Assembly (NCBI RefSeq): GCF_000813825.1
Contig: NZ_JWTA01000008.1
Span: forward strand, 186,001 to 250,000
Origin: Chryseobacterium taiwanense
GTDB taxonomy: Bacteria > Bacteroidota > Bacteroidia > Flavobacteriales > Weeksellaceae
Reading direction: 5' to 3'
DNA: 64,000 bases
Positions 51,878 through 62,488 of this stretch are shown piece after piece. The position numbers and the translations under genes were made by a program. The number at the start of each line of letters is the position of its first letter. The stretch's first letter is position 1. The notes beneath the pieces were generated by a model that did not search any database, was not told the origin of the DNA, and worked only from the letters and a program-made list of their open reading frames with translations.

Positions 51878-52642
51878 ATGGAAACAAGAACAAAAATCGC
51901 ATTAGTTACAGGAGGAAGCCGTGGATTAGGAAGAAATTCAGCTATTAAAATCGCTCAAAAAGGACTTGATGTGATTATTACCTACAGAAGTAATAAAGAA
52001 GAAGCTGATCATGTTGTTGAAGAAATTCAGGCGTTGGGAAGAAAGGCGATCGCTTATAAGTTGGATACAAAAGATATCAAAAGCTTTGATGCGTTTATAA
52101 AACAGGTCGGAGATCATCTGGAAGCAAATACAGAAAGCCGCAACATTGATTACTTGGTAAATAATGCAGGAACAGCGCTGTATTCGCCAATAACTGAGGT
52201 GACTGAAGAACAGCTTGACGATATGGTAGATATTCACTTCAAAGGAGTGTTTTTCCTGACTCAGAAGTTTTTGCCTTTCATCAATAACGGTGGAGGAATT
52301 GTAAATGTTTCTTCGGGACTGGCAAGATTTGCTTTACCAGGTTCAGCAGTTTACGGATCAATGAAAGCGGGAGTAGAAATGTTGACGAGATATATGGCGA
52401 AGGAATTGGGGGCAAGAAGAATCAAGGCAAATGTAGTGGCTCCGGGAGCAATAGAAACGGATTTCGGAGGCGGAAGAACGAGAGATGATGAACATGTGAA
52501 TGCATTGGTAGCGTCAAATACTGCTTTAGGAAGAGCAGGGTTGCCGGATGACATCGGAGGTGTAGTTGCTTTTCTATGTACAGATGAAGCGGGATGGATT
52601 AATGCACAAAGAATAGAAGTTTCGGGAGGAATGTTCTTTTAA
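51878..52642 (+). CDS. SDR-family oxidoreductase
   Basis: 254 residues from the ATG at 51878; the frame is open to a TTG at 51842, but the ATG gives the normal SDR N-terminus. The Rossmann-fold NAD(P) motif is TGGSRGLG, followed by NNAGT, an active-site Ser in NVSSGLA, and YGSMKAG (YxxxK). The C-terminus is WINAQRIEVSGGMFF. A short-chain dehydrogenase/reductase of the 3-oxoacyl reductase-like group; substrate unknown. It follows the AraC regulator and ends at its own terminator. Confidence 0.93.
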   Translation: METRTKIALVTGGSRGLGRNSAIKIAQKGLDVIITYRSNKEEADHVVEEIQALGRKAIAYKLDTKDIKSFDAFIKQVGDHLEANTESRNIDYLVNNAGTALYSPITEVTEEQLDDMVDIHFKGVFFLTQKFLPFINNGGGIVNVSSGLARFALPGSAVYGSMKAGVEMLTRYMAKELGARRIKANVVAPGAIETDFGGGRTRDDEHVNALVASNTALGRAGLPDDIGGVVAFLCTDEAGWINAQRIEVSGGMFF

Positions 52643-52647
52643 AAATC

Positions 52648-52674
52648 AAGCGGTAGTTTTCTACCGCTTTTTTT
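52648..52674 (+). terminator. Rho-independent terminator
   Basis: AAGCGGTAG / CTACCGCTT perfect 9-bp stem, TTTT loop, then TTTTT. Confidence 0.92.
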
Positions 52675-52718
52675 ATATCTTTATTAGGCTAATGTAAAAA
52701 TAGGGGTATCATATTTTG

Positions 52719-54185
52719 ATGATGAAAGAATTTTTAGATCAGTTCCCATATATTTTACTTATTCTGGAAGTAATCTATTTTGCCGCCGTTATTCTTCTGG
52801 CGGGGAAGATTATTATGGACACTAAAACCACCAGTAAAACCTTAGCGTATTTATTGTTGATCATTTTCATTCCGGTGGTGGGAATCATTATCTACTTTGT
52901 TTTTGGGGTGAACTACAGGAAAAATAAATTTTACAATTTCAAGTTTGAGATCAATGAGAAGATCTACAAGGATATTCAGAATTATATTGAAAAGACCCAT
53001 TCGGAATCTTTAAAAGTAAGTGGAGATCAGCTGAGAGAATATATTACAACCATCAATTTTCTGTATAATGCAGCGCATTCTCCTTTATCGGCTAAAAATG
53101 AAGTAGAAATATTGGTGAACGGAGAAGAAAAGTTTGCCAAGGTTTTTGAATGTATTCGGAAAGCAAAACACCATATCCATTTAGAATATTATATTTATGA
53201 AAACGATGGTATTGGTAATCAGTTAGCGGAATTACTTATCCTTAAAGCCAAAGAAGGGATTGTGATCCGTTTTTTGTATGATGCGATGGGAAGTGGAAAA
53301 ATCGGCAAAAAAATGATTAAAAAGCTACAGGGTGCAGGAATTGAAGTTTCTCCCGTGAATAAAATTACATTCAGGCTTTTGGCAAACAGGGTGAACTATA
53401 GGGATCACCGTAAAATCATCATCATCGACGGTAAAGAAGTTTTTACGGGAGGAATTAATGTTTCCGACAAATATATCAATCCTAATTCCAAACAATACTG
53501 GCGCGATATTCATTTGTATCTCAAAGGAAATTCGGCTTTTTATTTTCAGTTTCTCTTTCTTACCAACTGGGTTTTTGCTACAGAAAAGATTCCTCATTTA
53601 TCAAAAGATTATTTCGATTATGATGACCAGTATGAAGGGAATAAATTGGTTCAGGTTGCCGCAAGCGGACCGGATACAAGTCCCGTAATTATGTTGAGCA
53701 CAAGTTCTGCCATTTTATCTGCAAAAAAAAGAGTATATATCGTTACGCCTTATTTTATTCCTGTAGAAACAATTTTAAATGCCATAAAACAGGTGGCACA
53801 GGCAGGATTGGATGTGAGGTTGATGGTTCCTGAAAAAGGAGATTCTGTAATCGTAAACTCAGCTGCTTATTCTTACTATGAAGGACTTTTGGAGAATAAA
53901 GTCCGTATATTCTTTTATAAAAAAGGATTTATCCATTCCAAAACCATGATTGTGGATGATGATTTTTCAAGTGTAGGAACAGCGAATATGGATGTGAGAA
54001 GCCAGGAGCTTAATTTTGAAGTCAACACACTGATTTTTGATCAGGAGATCAATCAAAAGTTGGAAGCTATTTTCTTTGAAGATATGAAAGACTCTAAAGA
54101 ACTGTCATTGAATGAATGGAGAAAAAGGCCTAAACATAAAGTCTTTTTTGAACATTTGGCAAGGCTTCTTTCTCCATTGATGTGA
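52719..54185 (+). CDS. cls: Cardiolipin synthase
   Basis: 488 residues from the first ATG (a second ATG follows directly; a TTG at 52716 is ignored). Two N-terminal membrane helices (residues about 10-30 and 45-65), then two phospholipase D motifs: DHRKIIIIDGKEVFTGG near residue 229 and IHSKTMIVDDDFSSVGTAN near residue 405. This is the bacterial ClsA-like layout, making cardiolipin from two phosphatidylglycerol molecules at the inner membrane. It ends 5 bp from the stop of the convergent aminotransferase, with no visible terminator between them. Confidence 0.95.
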   Translation: MMKEFLDQFPYILLILEVIYFAAVILLAGKIIMDTKTTSKTLAYLLLIIFIPVVGIIIYFVFGVNYRKNKFYNFKFEINEKIYKDIQNYIEKTHSESLKVSGDQLREYITTINFLYNAAHSPLSAKNEVEILVNGEEKFAKVFECIRKAKHHIHLEYYIYENDGIGNQLAELLILKAKEGIVIRFLYDAMGSGKIGKKMIKKLQGAGIEVSPVNKITFRLLANRVNYRDHRKIIIIDGKEVFTGGINVSDKYINPNSKQYWRDIHLYLKGNSAFYFQFLFLTNWVFATEKIPHLSKDYFDYDDQYEGNKLVQVAASGPDTSPVIMLSTSSAILSAKKRVYIVTPYFIPVETILNAIKQVAQAGLDVRLMVPEKGDSVIVNSAAYSYYEGLLENKVRIFFYKKGFIHSKTMIVDDDFSSVGTANMDVRSQELNFEVNTLIFDQEINQKLEAIFFEDMKDSKELSLNEWRKRPKHKVFFEHLARLLSPLM

Positions 54186-54190
54186 TAGAA

Positions 54191-55339
54191 TTATATTTTA
54201 GATAGATTTTCAAGTGCTTTTTCCAACGTTTCCTGCTTTTTTGCAAAACACAGACGAATGACATGCTCATTCAGTTTATTCTTATAGAAAGAAGAGAACG
54301 GAACACTTGCTACTTTATGATTGATGGTAAGTTCACTGGCAAAGTCGAAATCATTCTTATCGGAGATCTTATCGTACTTCAAAGCTTGGAAATACGTTCC
54401 TTCACAATCTAAAAGTTCGAAAGAGGTAGTTGCTAAACCTTGTCTTAAAAAATCTCTTTTTTCTTGGAAAAACTGATTGAGTTGAGTGTAATGTTCATCG
54501 TTTTTCATGTATTCAGCCAAAGCCATTTGAATCGGTGTGTTGACAGAAAAAACATTGAACTGATGGATTTTTCTGAATTCATCGGTTAAGTTTTTAGGAG
54601 CTGCACAATAACCCACTTTCCAGCCTGTAACATGAAATAACTTTCCGAACGAGGCTACCAAAAGGCTTCTTTCTTTTAATTCAGGATATTTACAGATGCT
54701 CAGATGTTGCTTTCCATCAAAAACAATATTCTCATAGACCTCATCGCTAAGAATTAAAATAGAAGTTCCTTTTACGATATTTATTAATTCCTGAATGTCT
54801 TTTTCCTTTAAAATTCTTCCTGAAGGATTGTTGGGATTGTTCAGGATAATCATCTTGGTTTTATCTGATACCAAATTCTTAACGGCATTCCAGTCAATCT
54901 CATAATCAGGAGCTTTCATTTCGAAACGTTTTACAACTCCTCCGAAAAGCTCAACAGTCGGCTCGTAGCAATCATAAGCAGGTTCAAAAATAATCACTTC
55001 ATCTTCTTTTTTTACAAAAGTGGCAATGGTCGTGAAAATAGCCTGTGTTCCGCCAGAAGTTACCGTTATTTCTGTATCCGGATGGTAAATCGCCTGATGA
55101 GAATTTTCAATTTTTCTGGCTATTTCTTCCTTTAAACCGATCATTCCTCCCATGGGAGCATATTGATTAAATCCTTTTTTAATAAAATGATCTACGTAAT
55201 TCAGTAGTTCAGCATCGGGCATAAAATCAGGAAATCCCTGAGATAAATTGATGGCTTCATTTTCATTGGCAAGCTGCGTCATCTGGCTGAATATAGTAGT
55301 TCCGATATTGGAAAGTTTGGATAAAGGAAGTTGAATCAT
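54191..55339 (-). CDS. PLP-dependent aminotransferase (methionine aminotransferase-like)
   Basis: 382 residues from the ATG at 55339; the frame extends seven codons upstream (to 55360), but this start gives the usual MIQLPLSKLSNIGTT N-terminus. Class I/II aminotransferase: NLSQGFPDF, SGGTQAIF, NNPNNPSGR, and the PLP lysine in SFGKLFHVTGWKVGY. Bacteroidota homologues are annotated as methionine aminotransferase or kynurenine-type transaminase. Convergent with cls. Confidence 0.92.
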   Translation of the reverse strand: MIQLPLSKLSNIGTTIFSQMTQLANENEAINLSQGFPDFMPDAELLNYVDHFIKKGFNQYAPMGGMIGLKEEIARKIENSHQAIYHPDTEITVTSGGTQAIFTTIATFVKKEDEVIIFEPAYDCYEPTVELFGGVVKRFEMKAPDYEIDWNAVKNLVSDKTKMIILNNPNNPSGRILKEKDIQELINIVKGTSILILSDEVYENIVFDGKQHLSICKYPELKERSLLVASFGKLFHVTGWKVGYCAAPKNLTDEFRKIHQFNVFSVNTPIQMALAEYMKNDEHYTQLNQFFQEKRDFLRQGLATTSFELLDCEGTYFQALKYDKISDKNDFDFASELTINHKVASVPFSSFYKNKLNEHVIRLCFAKKQETLEKALENLSKI

Positions 55340-55442
55340 GAACTGAAATTTTTTAATCACATCGAATTTAATTTATTTTTTCAAAACGGAATGTAAAAAA
55401 TGTTAATATTGTAGCGAATAACTTAAAATTACTTTGAACACT

Positions 55443-56225
55443 ATGATTAATCATGAAATAGATTATAAAATTTACGGGGAAGAAATGCAATGCGTAGAGA
55501 TTGAGCTGGATCCTAAAGAAAGCGTAATTGCAGAACCGGGAAGTTTTATGATGATGAAAGACGGGATACAGATGGAAACCTTATTCGGAGACGGAACAGA
55601 AAAGGGATTAATGGGGAAACTTTTCTCTGCGGGAAAAAGAATGCTTACGGGAGAAAACCTTTTTATGACGGTATTTACGAATACTTCTTCAGATAAAAGG
55701 CAAGTGACTTTTGCCGCGCCTTACGCAGGAAAAATTCTTCCTTTTGATTTAAGTAAACTTGGAGGTAAAGTGATCTGTCAGAAAGACAGTTTTCTTTGTG
55801 CGGCTAAAGGAGTTACTGTTGGAATTGAATTTCAGAAAAAATTAGGAACAGGTCTTTTTGGTGGAGAAGGATTTATCATGCAAAAATTGGAAGGTGACGG
55901 AATGACCTTCGTCCACAGTGGAGGACACGTGATCGAAAAAGATCTTCAGCCGGGAGAAATCCTGAAAATTGACACAGGATGTATCGTTGGTTTTACGCAT
56001 ACGGTAGATTATGATATTCAGTTTGTAGGAGGAATCAAAAATACCATTTTCGGAGGGGAAGGATTGTTTTTTGCCCAATTAAGAGGTCCCGGAAAGGTAT
56101 GGATTCAGACTTTGCCTATTTCAAGATTAGCTAGTAGAATTTTACAATACGGAACAACTAAAAATAAAGAGCAGGGAAGTATTTTAGGAGGTTTGGGTAA
56201 TCTCTTGGATGGGGACGGATTTTAA
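55443..56225 (+). CDS. TIGR00266/AIM24-like protein
   Basis: 260 residues from the ATG at 55443 (a TTG three codons earlier is not preferred). Beta-helix-like AIM24 fold with repeats of the type 'GEGLFFAQLRGPGKVWIQT' and the family landmarks ESVIAEPGSFMMM and LFGGEGFIMQKLEGDG. No signal peptide. The role of the family is unknown in bacteria. Ends at a strong terminator (56244-56273). Confidence 0.92.
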   Translation: MINHEIDYKIYGEEMQCVEIELDPKESVIAEPGSFMMMKDGIQMETLFGDGTEKGLMGKLFSAGKRMLTGENLFMTVFTNTSSDKRQVTFAAPYAGKILPFDLSKLGGKVICQKDSFLCAAKGVTVGIEFQKKLGTGLFGGEGFIMQKLEGDGMTFVHSGGHVIEKDLQPGEILKIDTGCIVGFTHTVDYDIQFVGGIKNTIFGGEGLFFAQLRGPGKVWIQTLPISRLASRILQYGTTKNKEQGSILGGLGNLLDGDGF

Positions 56226-56243
56226 TGAGATTAAAGATATAAG

Positions 56244-56273
56244 AAAAGGCTGTCGAAAGACAGCCTTTTTGTT
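56244..56273 (+). terminator. Rho-independent terminator
   Basis: AAAAGGCTGTC / GACAGCCTTTT perfect 11-bp stem, GAAA loop, T-run. It can serve both the AIM24-like gene and the convergent response regulator. Confidence 0.92.
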
Positions 56274-56324
56274 TCTAAATATCTATTATTTTAAATACTT
56301 TTTGTAAGTGATTTTAATATGAGT

Positions 56325-57065
56325 TTAGTCTAAAGCATCAACCTTTTGAAGGAAATCATTTTTTTTACGAACAGATACATCTAGGATAGAGTTGTCACTC
56401 ATAACAACCTGTCCACCTTTGCCTTTGATGTATTCCTGTAGATGAGAAAGATTGATCAGGTGCTTGTGATGTATCCTGAAAAAATTATGCTCTGCTAACG
56501 TTTCTTCAAACTCATGAAGGGTTTTGGAAACGATGATTTTGGTTTTGTCTGTCAGATAAAAAGTGGTATAACTGGAATCAGCTTCACATCTTACAATATC
56601 TGTAATAGTAATCATTTTGAACCCCTGAAGAGTAGGTAAGCTGATCTTATTATTCTGATTGGTCTGAGTCGTATTGGATGAAAACGCTTTGTTTTTTCTG
56701 ATATTTTCTAAAGCTTTATTAACAGCAATAATGAAATCCATTTTTTTAATAGGCTTTAAAAGATAATCGGTAGCTCCGTTTTTAATAGCCTGAATGGCAA
56801 AGTGCTCATAAGCTGTAATGAAAATGATCTGTGAAGAAAGCTCTTTGAAGTTGGACAGCAGATCAAATGCGGTACCGTCATTCAGCTGGATGTCTAAAAA
56901 TAAAATATCCGGAGTGTTTTTGGTAAGATAAATGAATGCTTCTTCAACACTCGATGCCTGAAAGTCAATTTCTAGCTCCGGAAATTCATTTTCCAGCAGT
57001 AAAGCAATGTATTCTCTGCCGTCTTTTTCGTCGTCAATGATGCAGACCTGTGTTTTTGTTTTCAT
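56325..57065 (-). CDS. LytTR-type response regulator
   Basis: 246 residues. Receiver domain (residues 1-120) with acidic pair Asp11/Asp12, phospho-acceptor Asp58 (ILFLDIQ), Thr84 and Lys104 (LLKPIKK). LytTR DNA-binding domain (about 150-243: ITDIVRCEADSSYTTFYL, FFRIHHKHLINLSHLQEY). Its start lies inside the 3' end of the sensor kinase gene (32-nt overlap), so the two form a coupled LytS/LytR-like two-component pair. Confidence 0.95.
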   Translation of the reverse strand: MKTKTQVCIIDDEKDGREYIALLLENEFPELEIDFQASSVEEAFIYLTKNTPDILFLDIQLNDGTAFDLLSNFKELSSQIIFITAYEHFAIQAIKNGATDYLLKPIKKMDFIIAVNKALENIRKNKAFSSNTTQTNQNNKISLPTLQGFKMITITDIVRCEADSSYTTFYLTDKTKIIVSKTLHEFEETLAEHNFFRIHHKHLINLSHLQEYIKGKGGQVVMSDNSILDVSVRKKNDFLQKVDALD

Positions 57066-59976
57066 AAGGTGTTATATATAGTTTTATTTGTGTCCCTTGT
57101 TGTTGGTATTCTGAAAGATCTTTGATTTCTAAAATAATACTGGTTTCGAAAAGCTGTTTAAAAGTTTCAATTCTTTTTTGGGAAAGCTTTACCCCAAAAG
57201 AATCCTCTTTAGCCATAGATTTTGATAAATTTCCGATTCCAACACCATTATCTTCAATAGTTATGCTTAACGTTGAATCTGTATGATCAAAATAAACTTC
57301 AATACAACCTTTTCGGTCTTTAAGGCTAGAAATTCCGTGCTTTATGGCATTTTCTACAAAGGGTTGTATCAATAATGAAGGAATAACCCAGTTTTTGTTT
57401 ACTTTCTCAGAGGTGGATATTTTGTAATCGAACAAATCTTTTAAGCGGAGTTTCTCCATATTTAAGTATAAAGAAAGATATTCTATTTCCTCACGTATCG
57501 GCATAAAGGTCTTTTCCGAATAATGAAGCGTTTTTCTGATCATCTGTGAGAAAGTCTCCAGATAATTTTCTGTTTCCAGATAATCTTTTTTATACAGTAA
57601 AAATTGAATAGAATTAAGACAATTGTAAATAAAGTGAGGGTTTATTTGGGCTTTAATGGCCTGTAACTCCAATTCCGCAATTTTCTTTTCATAATTAAGA
57701 GTTTCCAGTTTTTTATTACGTCTTTTTTGGAAATAGAAGTTGATAACTGTAAAAAGAATACCCAGTGTTACAAGCGTTAATGCTAATTTAAACCACCAAG
57801 TCTGCCAGAAATGAGGTTTGATTTCAAAAGCGAGATCAGTAGAAGTCTGAGATTGTTTTCCATTATAGCCTAATCCAAAAACCTTCAGGACATACTTTCC
57901 GGGTGGGACAGAATTTAGAATGATTTTCGGGGAATTGCTTACCTGCCATTCATCGCTAAGTCCTGCTACCTTATACTTATAATTAATTTTTCCTTGCGAA
58001 GCATAGTCAAGAAAGCTGAGATTGAAAACTACATCATCCGGCGTGGATCCTTCCGGTTTTTTGGTAAGATCAAAATATTCATTGTTCCCAATCTTTACAG
58101 AATTGATAATGACTTTTTTATTAATAAATTTCTTTTGTGCAAGAAGTTTTTTAATCGAAAAAATACCTAAACCTTTAGAAGTGCCTATAAAAATTGAATC
58201 GTTTTTTATCACAGAACCGGCTACGACATTGGACGGAAGTCCATCTATTTGTGTGAAATTATTGATTTTTAAATCTTTTCCATTCAATTTAATTCTTGAA
58301 ATTCCGTAGTTTGTGCTTGCCCAAAATGTGGTAGGGGTTTCAATATCTATTCTCTTTACCTGATGACTCAATAAACCATCACTTTCCGAAATTTTTTGTA
58401 ATATTCTTTTGTTGTTGAAAAGGACAATTCCATTGGTATTGGTAGCTCCTATATAGAGATTGTTGTTGAGTTTTTTAATATCGGTAAAATAATATCCTTT
58501 TAGGAATAAAGCAGTCTTCTTTGTTTTTACATCAAGCTTGTATAAATTACTAAAATCACCAACGAATATACTATCCTGGGTATAAGGAAGAGCATTATAT
58601 GTTCTTTTAGTGAAAAGGTAATCACTTTTTTTACTGTTTAAATTATAAATAAATAGACCGGAAGAGTTACATATGAGTATAGAATTACCAGTGTAAGGAA
58701 TTATATTTTTAGGACCTCCTCCTATTATGATATCACTTTTGTTTTTGGAGATGTCATAAAGAAAAAGTTTAGAAGAAAGCGCGAAGAGTAATATGTTTTT
58801 ATCGGCATATACAGCTCTATTTTCTGTTTTATCTGATGGATCAAGTACAATATCTTTTAGTTTCCCATTTTTATAAATGGCACCGGCAGCTCTATCATAA
58901 CCTATAACAATTTGATCATGATCTTTAGTAATTGTTTTGATATATTCAGAATTACTCTTCAATGGCAGATTAATATAGTTAGCAAAAAATGCTTTACTGA
59001 TAAAAGAAATACCTTTATTCCTTAAACTGAACCAAACATTATCATCTTTATCTACAAAAACATAATGGATGACCTGGTCTTTTAGTAATGTGATGGGGGG
59101 AGCTAAAGTTTTGCTTTCATCAAGTAATGATTGATTGAAGTAGAGCACACCACCATTGGCCATACTGAGCCATAATTTATTATTCTTATCAATAATTGAG
59201 TTGATGAGTTTTCCGGTTAATGGGTAAGAATGAATTTTTTTTAAGTGGGTTACATCTTGTAATTGATAAACCTCGAGTGTTTTTTCATTATAAAATACAA
59301 TGAGATTATTCTTTTCATAAATAGGCTCTCCTTTACTGGCTTGGATTATTTCCTGTTTTTTAGTAATGACATTGTAAGCAATAATATAATTGTCTCGGTC
59401 TCCTTTTAAATATAGGGTATTGGTAAGGTAATCAAATTTGAAAGCGCGTAAAAACCGATCTTTATAATCAATAAATATAGGATATCTTTTGAGTTGTTCA
59501 TTTTCATAAATAAAAATATCTTTAGGATCTCGAAGGCTATGTAAATATAATTTATTGCCATTGGGTGTTATAACTGGAACATAGCTGGAAAACGGGTTAG
59601 AAAGATATTTATTAAAGTTGGAATTCATGATTTTACCATTTTTCAGGTAGGTAAAATCATTTAGAAAAGGAACTATGAAAATTTCACCGTTGGGTAAAGG
59701 TTCACTGGTAATCACTTCAATATTCTTTAATCCCTCTTTTCTGCCATATTGTTTAAATTCTTTCCCGTCAAAACGGAATAAACCATTATCCGTACCTATC
59801 CACATAAAGCCATTGTAATCCTGTTTCATACGATAAGTATAAGAACAGATTAATCCGTCACTTTCGTTATAGTTGATTAAACCTGGAATTTGTGAAACAT
59901 AAAGTGGAGAAAAGAATAAAATAAATAATAGAATATTTATTTTAGTTGAAATCTTTTCTTTCTTTGATGTATTCAT
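57034..59976 (-). CDS. Triple-Y/propeller sensor histidine kinase (LytS-like)
   Basis: 980 residues. N-terminal signal anchor, then about 600 residues of two-component regulator propeller repeats (patterns like 'NNKLWLSMANGGVLYFN') that form a periplasmic beta-propeller sensor. A Y_Y_Y-type domain (NYKYKVAGLSDEWQVS) follows, a membrane helix at about 727-748, and a His_kinase domain with INPHFIYNCLNSIQ (His781) and HATPase motif IEDNGVGIG. It senses an extracellular signal, probably a polymer or peptide, and phosphorylates the LytTR regulator encoded next to it. Confidence 0.95.
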   Translation of the reverse strand: MNTSKKEKISTKINILLFILFFSPLYVSQIPGLINYNESDGLICSYTYRMKQDYNGFMWIGTDNGLFRFDGKEFKQYGRKEGLKNIEVITSEPLPNGEIFIVPFLNDFTYLKNGKIMNSNFNKYLSNPFSSYVPVITPNGNKLYLHSLRDPKDIFIYENEQLKRYPIFIDYKDRFLRAFKFDYLTNTLYLKGDRDNYIIAYNVITKKQEIIQASKGEPIYEKNNLIVFYNEKTLEVYQLQDVTHLKKIHSYPLTGKLINSIIDKNNKLWLSMANGGVLYFNQSLLDESKTLAPPITLLKDQVIHYVFVDKDDNVWFSLRNKGISFISKAFFANYINLPLKSNSEYIKTITKDHDQIVIGYDRAAGAIYKNGKLKDIVLDPSDKTENRAVYADKNILLFALSSKLFLYDISKNKSDIIIGGGPKNIIPYTGNSILICNSSGLFIYNLNSKKSDYLFTKRTYNALPYTQDSIFVGDFSNLYKLDVKTKKTALFLKGYYFTDIKKLNNNLYIGATNTNGIVLFNNKRILQKISESDGLLSHQVKRIDIETPTTFWASTNYGISRIKLNGKDLKINNFTQIDGLPSNVVAGSVIKNDSIFIGTSKGLGIFSIKKLLAQKKFINKKVIINSVKIGNNEYFDLTKKPEGSTPDDVVFNLSFLDYASQGKINYKYKVAGLSDEWQVSNSPKIILNSVPPGKYVLKVFGLGYNGKQSQTSTDLAFEIKPHFWQTWWFKLALTLVTLGILFTVINFYFQKRRNKKLETLNYEKKIAELELQAIKAQINPHFIYNCLNSIQFLLYKKDYLETENYLETFSQMIRKTLHYSEKTFMPIREEIEYLSLYLNMEKLRLKDLFDYKISTSEKVNKNWVIPSLLIQPFVENAIKHGISSLKDRKGCIEVYFDHTDSTLSITIEDNGVGIGNLSKSMAKEDSFGVKLSQKRIETFKQLFETSIILEIKDLSEYQQQGTQIKLYITPYENKNTGLHH

Positions 59977-60073
59977 GATTATAGGTTAGTTTTTGTGATG
60001 ATAATTTGTTTTTTGGTGACTCAAATTAAGAAAAAATAAATGATTAATACTTATGTAATTTTATCCAAATTTG

Positions 60074-60081
60074 TATTTTTG
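60074..60081 (+). promoter_or_regulatory. -7 box for the topoisomerase IV operon
   Basis: TATTTTTG (TAnnTTTG), 20 bp before the ATG at 60102. Confidence 0.5.
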
Positions 60082-60101
60082 TATGATTGCTGAAATTACA
60101 T

Positions 60102-61979
60102 ATGTCACAAGAAACAAACCCAATCTATTCCGAAGATAATATCAGAACCCTCGATTGGCAGGAACACATACGTTTACGTCCCGGAATGTATATCGGGAAA
60201 TTAGGAGACGGATCTTCTGCTGATGACGGTATTTATATTTTACTTAAAGAAATTCTAGATAACTCTATCGATGAGTTCAGAATGAAATCAGGTAAAAGAA
60301 TTGAAATAAAATTGGACGATGGTAAAGTTACCATTCGTGACTTTGGTCGTGGAATTCCGTTGGGAAAAGTGGTAGATGCAGTTTCCAAAATGAACACGGG
60401 AGGAAAGTACGACAGCAAAGCCTTCAAAAAATCAGTTGGTCTGAACGGGGTAGGGACAAAAGCAGTAAATGCTTTGTCTGACTATTTCCGCGTAAGATCT
60501 TTCCGAGACGGGAAAATGAAAGTGGCAGAATTTTCGAGAGGATTAATTACGGAAGACTTTGAGGAAAAAGAAACTTCAGATCGCAATGGTACTGAAATTT
60601 CCTTCATTCCTGATGCTGAAATTTTCCTACATTTTAAATTTAGAAAAGAGTATATCGAAAGAATGCTCCGCAATTACGCGTATCTGAATCCGGGACTTAC
60701 GATTCTTTTCAACGGAGAAAAATTTTATTCTGAAAACGGTCTTAAAGACTTATTAGATGAAGAATTGGAAAATGAAACATTATATCCCATTGTTCATTTG
60801 AAAGATAGCGATATAGAAGTGGCTATTACGCATACCGATAAATCGCAGACTGAAACCTATTTTTCATTCGTAAACGGACAAAATACAACACAGGGAGGAA
60901 CGCATTTGAATGCCTTCCGTGAAGCGTATGTAAAAACGATCCGTGAGTTCTTTAATAAAAACTTTGATGCATCAGACGTTAGAAAATCGATTGTTGCAGC
61001 AGTTTCCATTAATGTGGAAGAACCTGTCTTTGAATCTCAGACCAAAACAAAACTAGGGTCTAACGATATAGGACCAAACGGACCGACGGTAAGAACTTTT
61101 ATTATTGATTTCTTAAAAAGTAAATTAGATAATTTTTTACATAAAAATCCGGAAGTTGCTGAAGCAATTCAAAGAAAAATCTTAATTTCAGAAAGAGAAA
61201 GAAAGGAACTTTCGGGAATCCAGAAACTGGCAAGAGAAAGAGCCAAAAAAGTATCTCTTCACAATAAAAAACTTCGTGACTGCAGACAGCATTACAATGA
61301 TCAGAAAGCGGAAAGAAAAGCAGAAACGCAGATATTTATTACCGAGGGAGACTCTGCATCAGGATCGATTACAAAATCCAGAGATGTAGAAACGCAGGCT
61401 GTATTTTCGTTAAAAGGGAAACCTTTGAATTGTTATGGTCTTACGAAAAAGGTCGTATACGAAAACGAAGAATTTAATTTACTTCAGGCTGCATTGAATA
61501 TTGAGGAAAGTCTGGAAGATTTAAGATACAATCAGGTGATTATTGCAACCGATGCCGATGTCGACGGAATGCACATTAGATTGTTGATGATTACCTTCTT
61601 CCTGCAGTTTTTCCCAGATATTATTAAAAACGGACACCTTTATATTCTGCAAACCCCTTTATTCAGGGTAAGGAATAAAAAAGAAACCAGATATTGCTAC
61701 AGTGAGCAGGAAAGAGTGAAAGCTCTGAATGAATTAGGAAAGAATCCTGAAATTACCCGATTTAAAGGATTAGGAGAAATATCTCCGGATGAATTTAAAC
61801 ATTTCATCGGAAAAGATATCAGACTGGAACCTGTTGTGATAGGAAAAGATCAGACGATAGACCAGCTTTTAGAATTTTATATGGGGAAAAACACTCCGGA
61901 TAGACAGACTTTTATTTTAGAAAATCTGGTAGTGGAAGATCAGGACATTCAAAACAAAGAACTTGTAGAAGAAAATTAG
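60102..61979 (+). CDS. parE: DNA topoisomerase IV subunit B
   Basis: 625 residues from the ATG at 60102 (a TTG at 60087 is in frame but unlikely). GHKL ATPase domain ([23 protein letters not shown], the ATP-lid [13 protein letters not shown]), transducer domain, and TOPRIM domain with EGDSASGSI and [14 protein letters not shown]. Forms topoisomerase IV with ParC, encoded 505 bp downstream, to unlink daughter chromosomes. The length and domains fit the Bacteroidota ParE and not GyrB. Confidence 0.95.
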   Translation: MSQETNPIYSEDNIRTLDWQEHIRLRPGMYIGKLGDGSSADDGIYILLKEILDNSIDEFRMKSGKRIEIKLDDGKVTIRDFGRGIPLGKVVDAVSKMNTGGKYDSKAFKKSVGLNGVGTKAVNALSDYFRVRSFRDGKMKVAEFSRGLITEDFEEKETSDRNGTEISFIPDAEIFLHFKFRKEYIERMLRNYAYLNPGLTILFNGEKFYSENGLKDLLDEELENETLYPIVHLKDSDIEVAITHTDKSQTETYFSFVNGQNTTQGGTHLNAFREAYVKTIREFFNKNFDASDVRKSIVAAVSINVEEPVFESQTKTKLGSNDIGPNGPTVRTFIIDFLKSKLDNFLHKNPEVAEAIQRKILISERERKELSGIQKLARERAKKVSLHNKKLRDCRQHYNDQKAERKAETQIFITEGDSASGSITKSRDVETQAVFSLKGKPLNCYGLTKKVVYENEEFNLLQAALNIEESLEDLRYNQVIIATDADVDGMHIRLLMITFFLQFFPDIIKNGHLYILQTPLFRVRNKKETRYCYSEQERVKALNELGKNPEITRFKGLGEISPDEFKHFIGKDIRLEPVVIGKDQTIDQLLEFYMGKNTPDRQTFILENLVVEDQDIQNKELVEEN

Positions 61980-62005
61980 AATAGTAGAAAAAATAGAAAA
62001 ACTAT

Positions 62006-62488
62006 ATGAGAATAAGTAACCGCAGTAAAATTTCAATATATAATTTCATTAATATGATGTTGTTATTGGCATTGGCGGGTGGGATAATTGCATTCTTTTT
62101 AGAAGAAAGACTCAATGTATTGGGAGACTTTAGCTTTCTTTTTATTGTAATTCCGGCTGTAATGTTGGGTGTATTTTACTTTATCGGAAGGCAGATTTTT
62201 GAGTATGACAGTGATGGAGAAGCATTGAATTTTAGAAACAGGAATATCGTTCCTTTTATCAACAAACCATTAAGTGATGAGTTTCCAAAATATAAACTCA
62301 TCAGCTATGAAATTATAGATATGTTTCTGATTAAGAGACTGTATGTGAAAGTATCCAGCAAGAGTACAGGCTCTACGATGCTGAAATATGAAATATCATA
62401 CCTGTCTAAAAAAGAAATAAAAGATTTGAAATTCTCTCTAAATAAAGTAGTAAAAACTAATAACGAGAAAAAAGAGTTAACTAAATGA
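62006..62488 (+). CDS. Small membrane protein inside the parE-parC operon
   Basis: 160 residues. Two predicted membrane helices (about residues 14-32 and 42-60), then an acidic/basic soluble domain of about 90 residues ending in a Lys-rich tail. No family recognised. It begins 26 bp after parE and overlaps the parC start by 4 nt (ATGA), so all three genes form one operon with coupled translation. A link to topoisomerase function is not shown by the sequence. Confidence 0.8.
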   Translation: MRISNRSKISIYNFINMMLLLALAGGIIAFFLEERLNVLGDFSFLFIVIPAVMLGVFYFIGRQIFEYDSDGEALNFRNRNIVPFINKPLSDEFPKYKLISYEIIDMFLIKRLYVKVSSKSTGSTMLKYEISYLSKKEIKDLKFSLNKVVKTNNEKKELTK

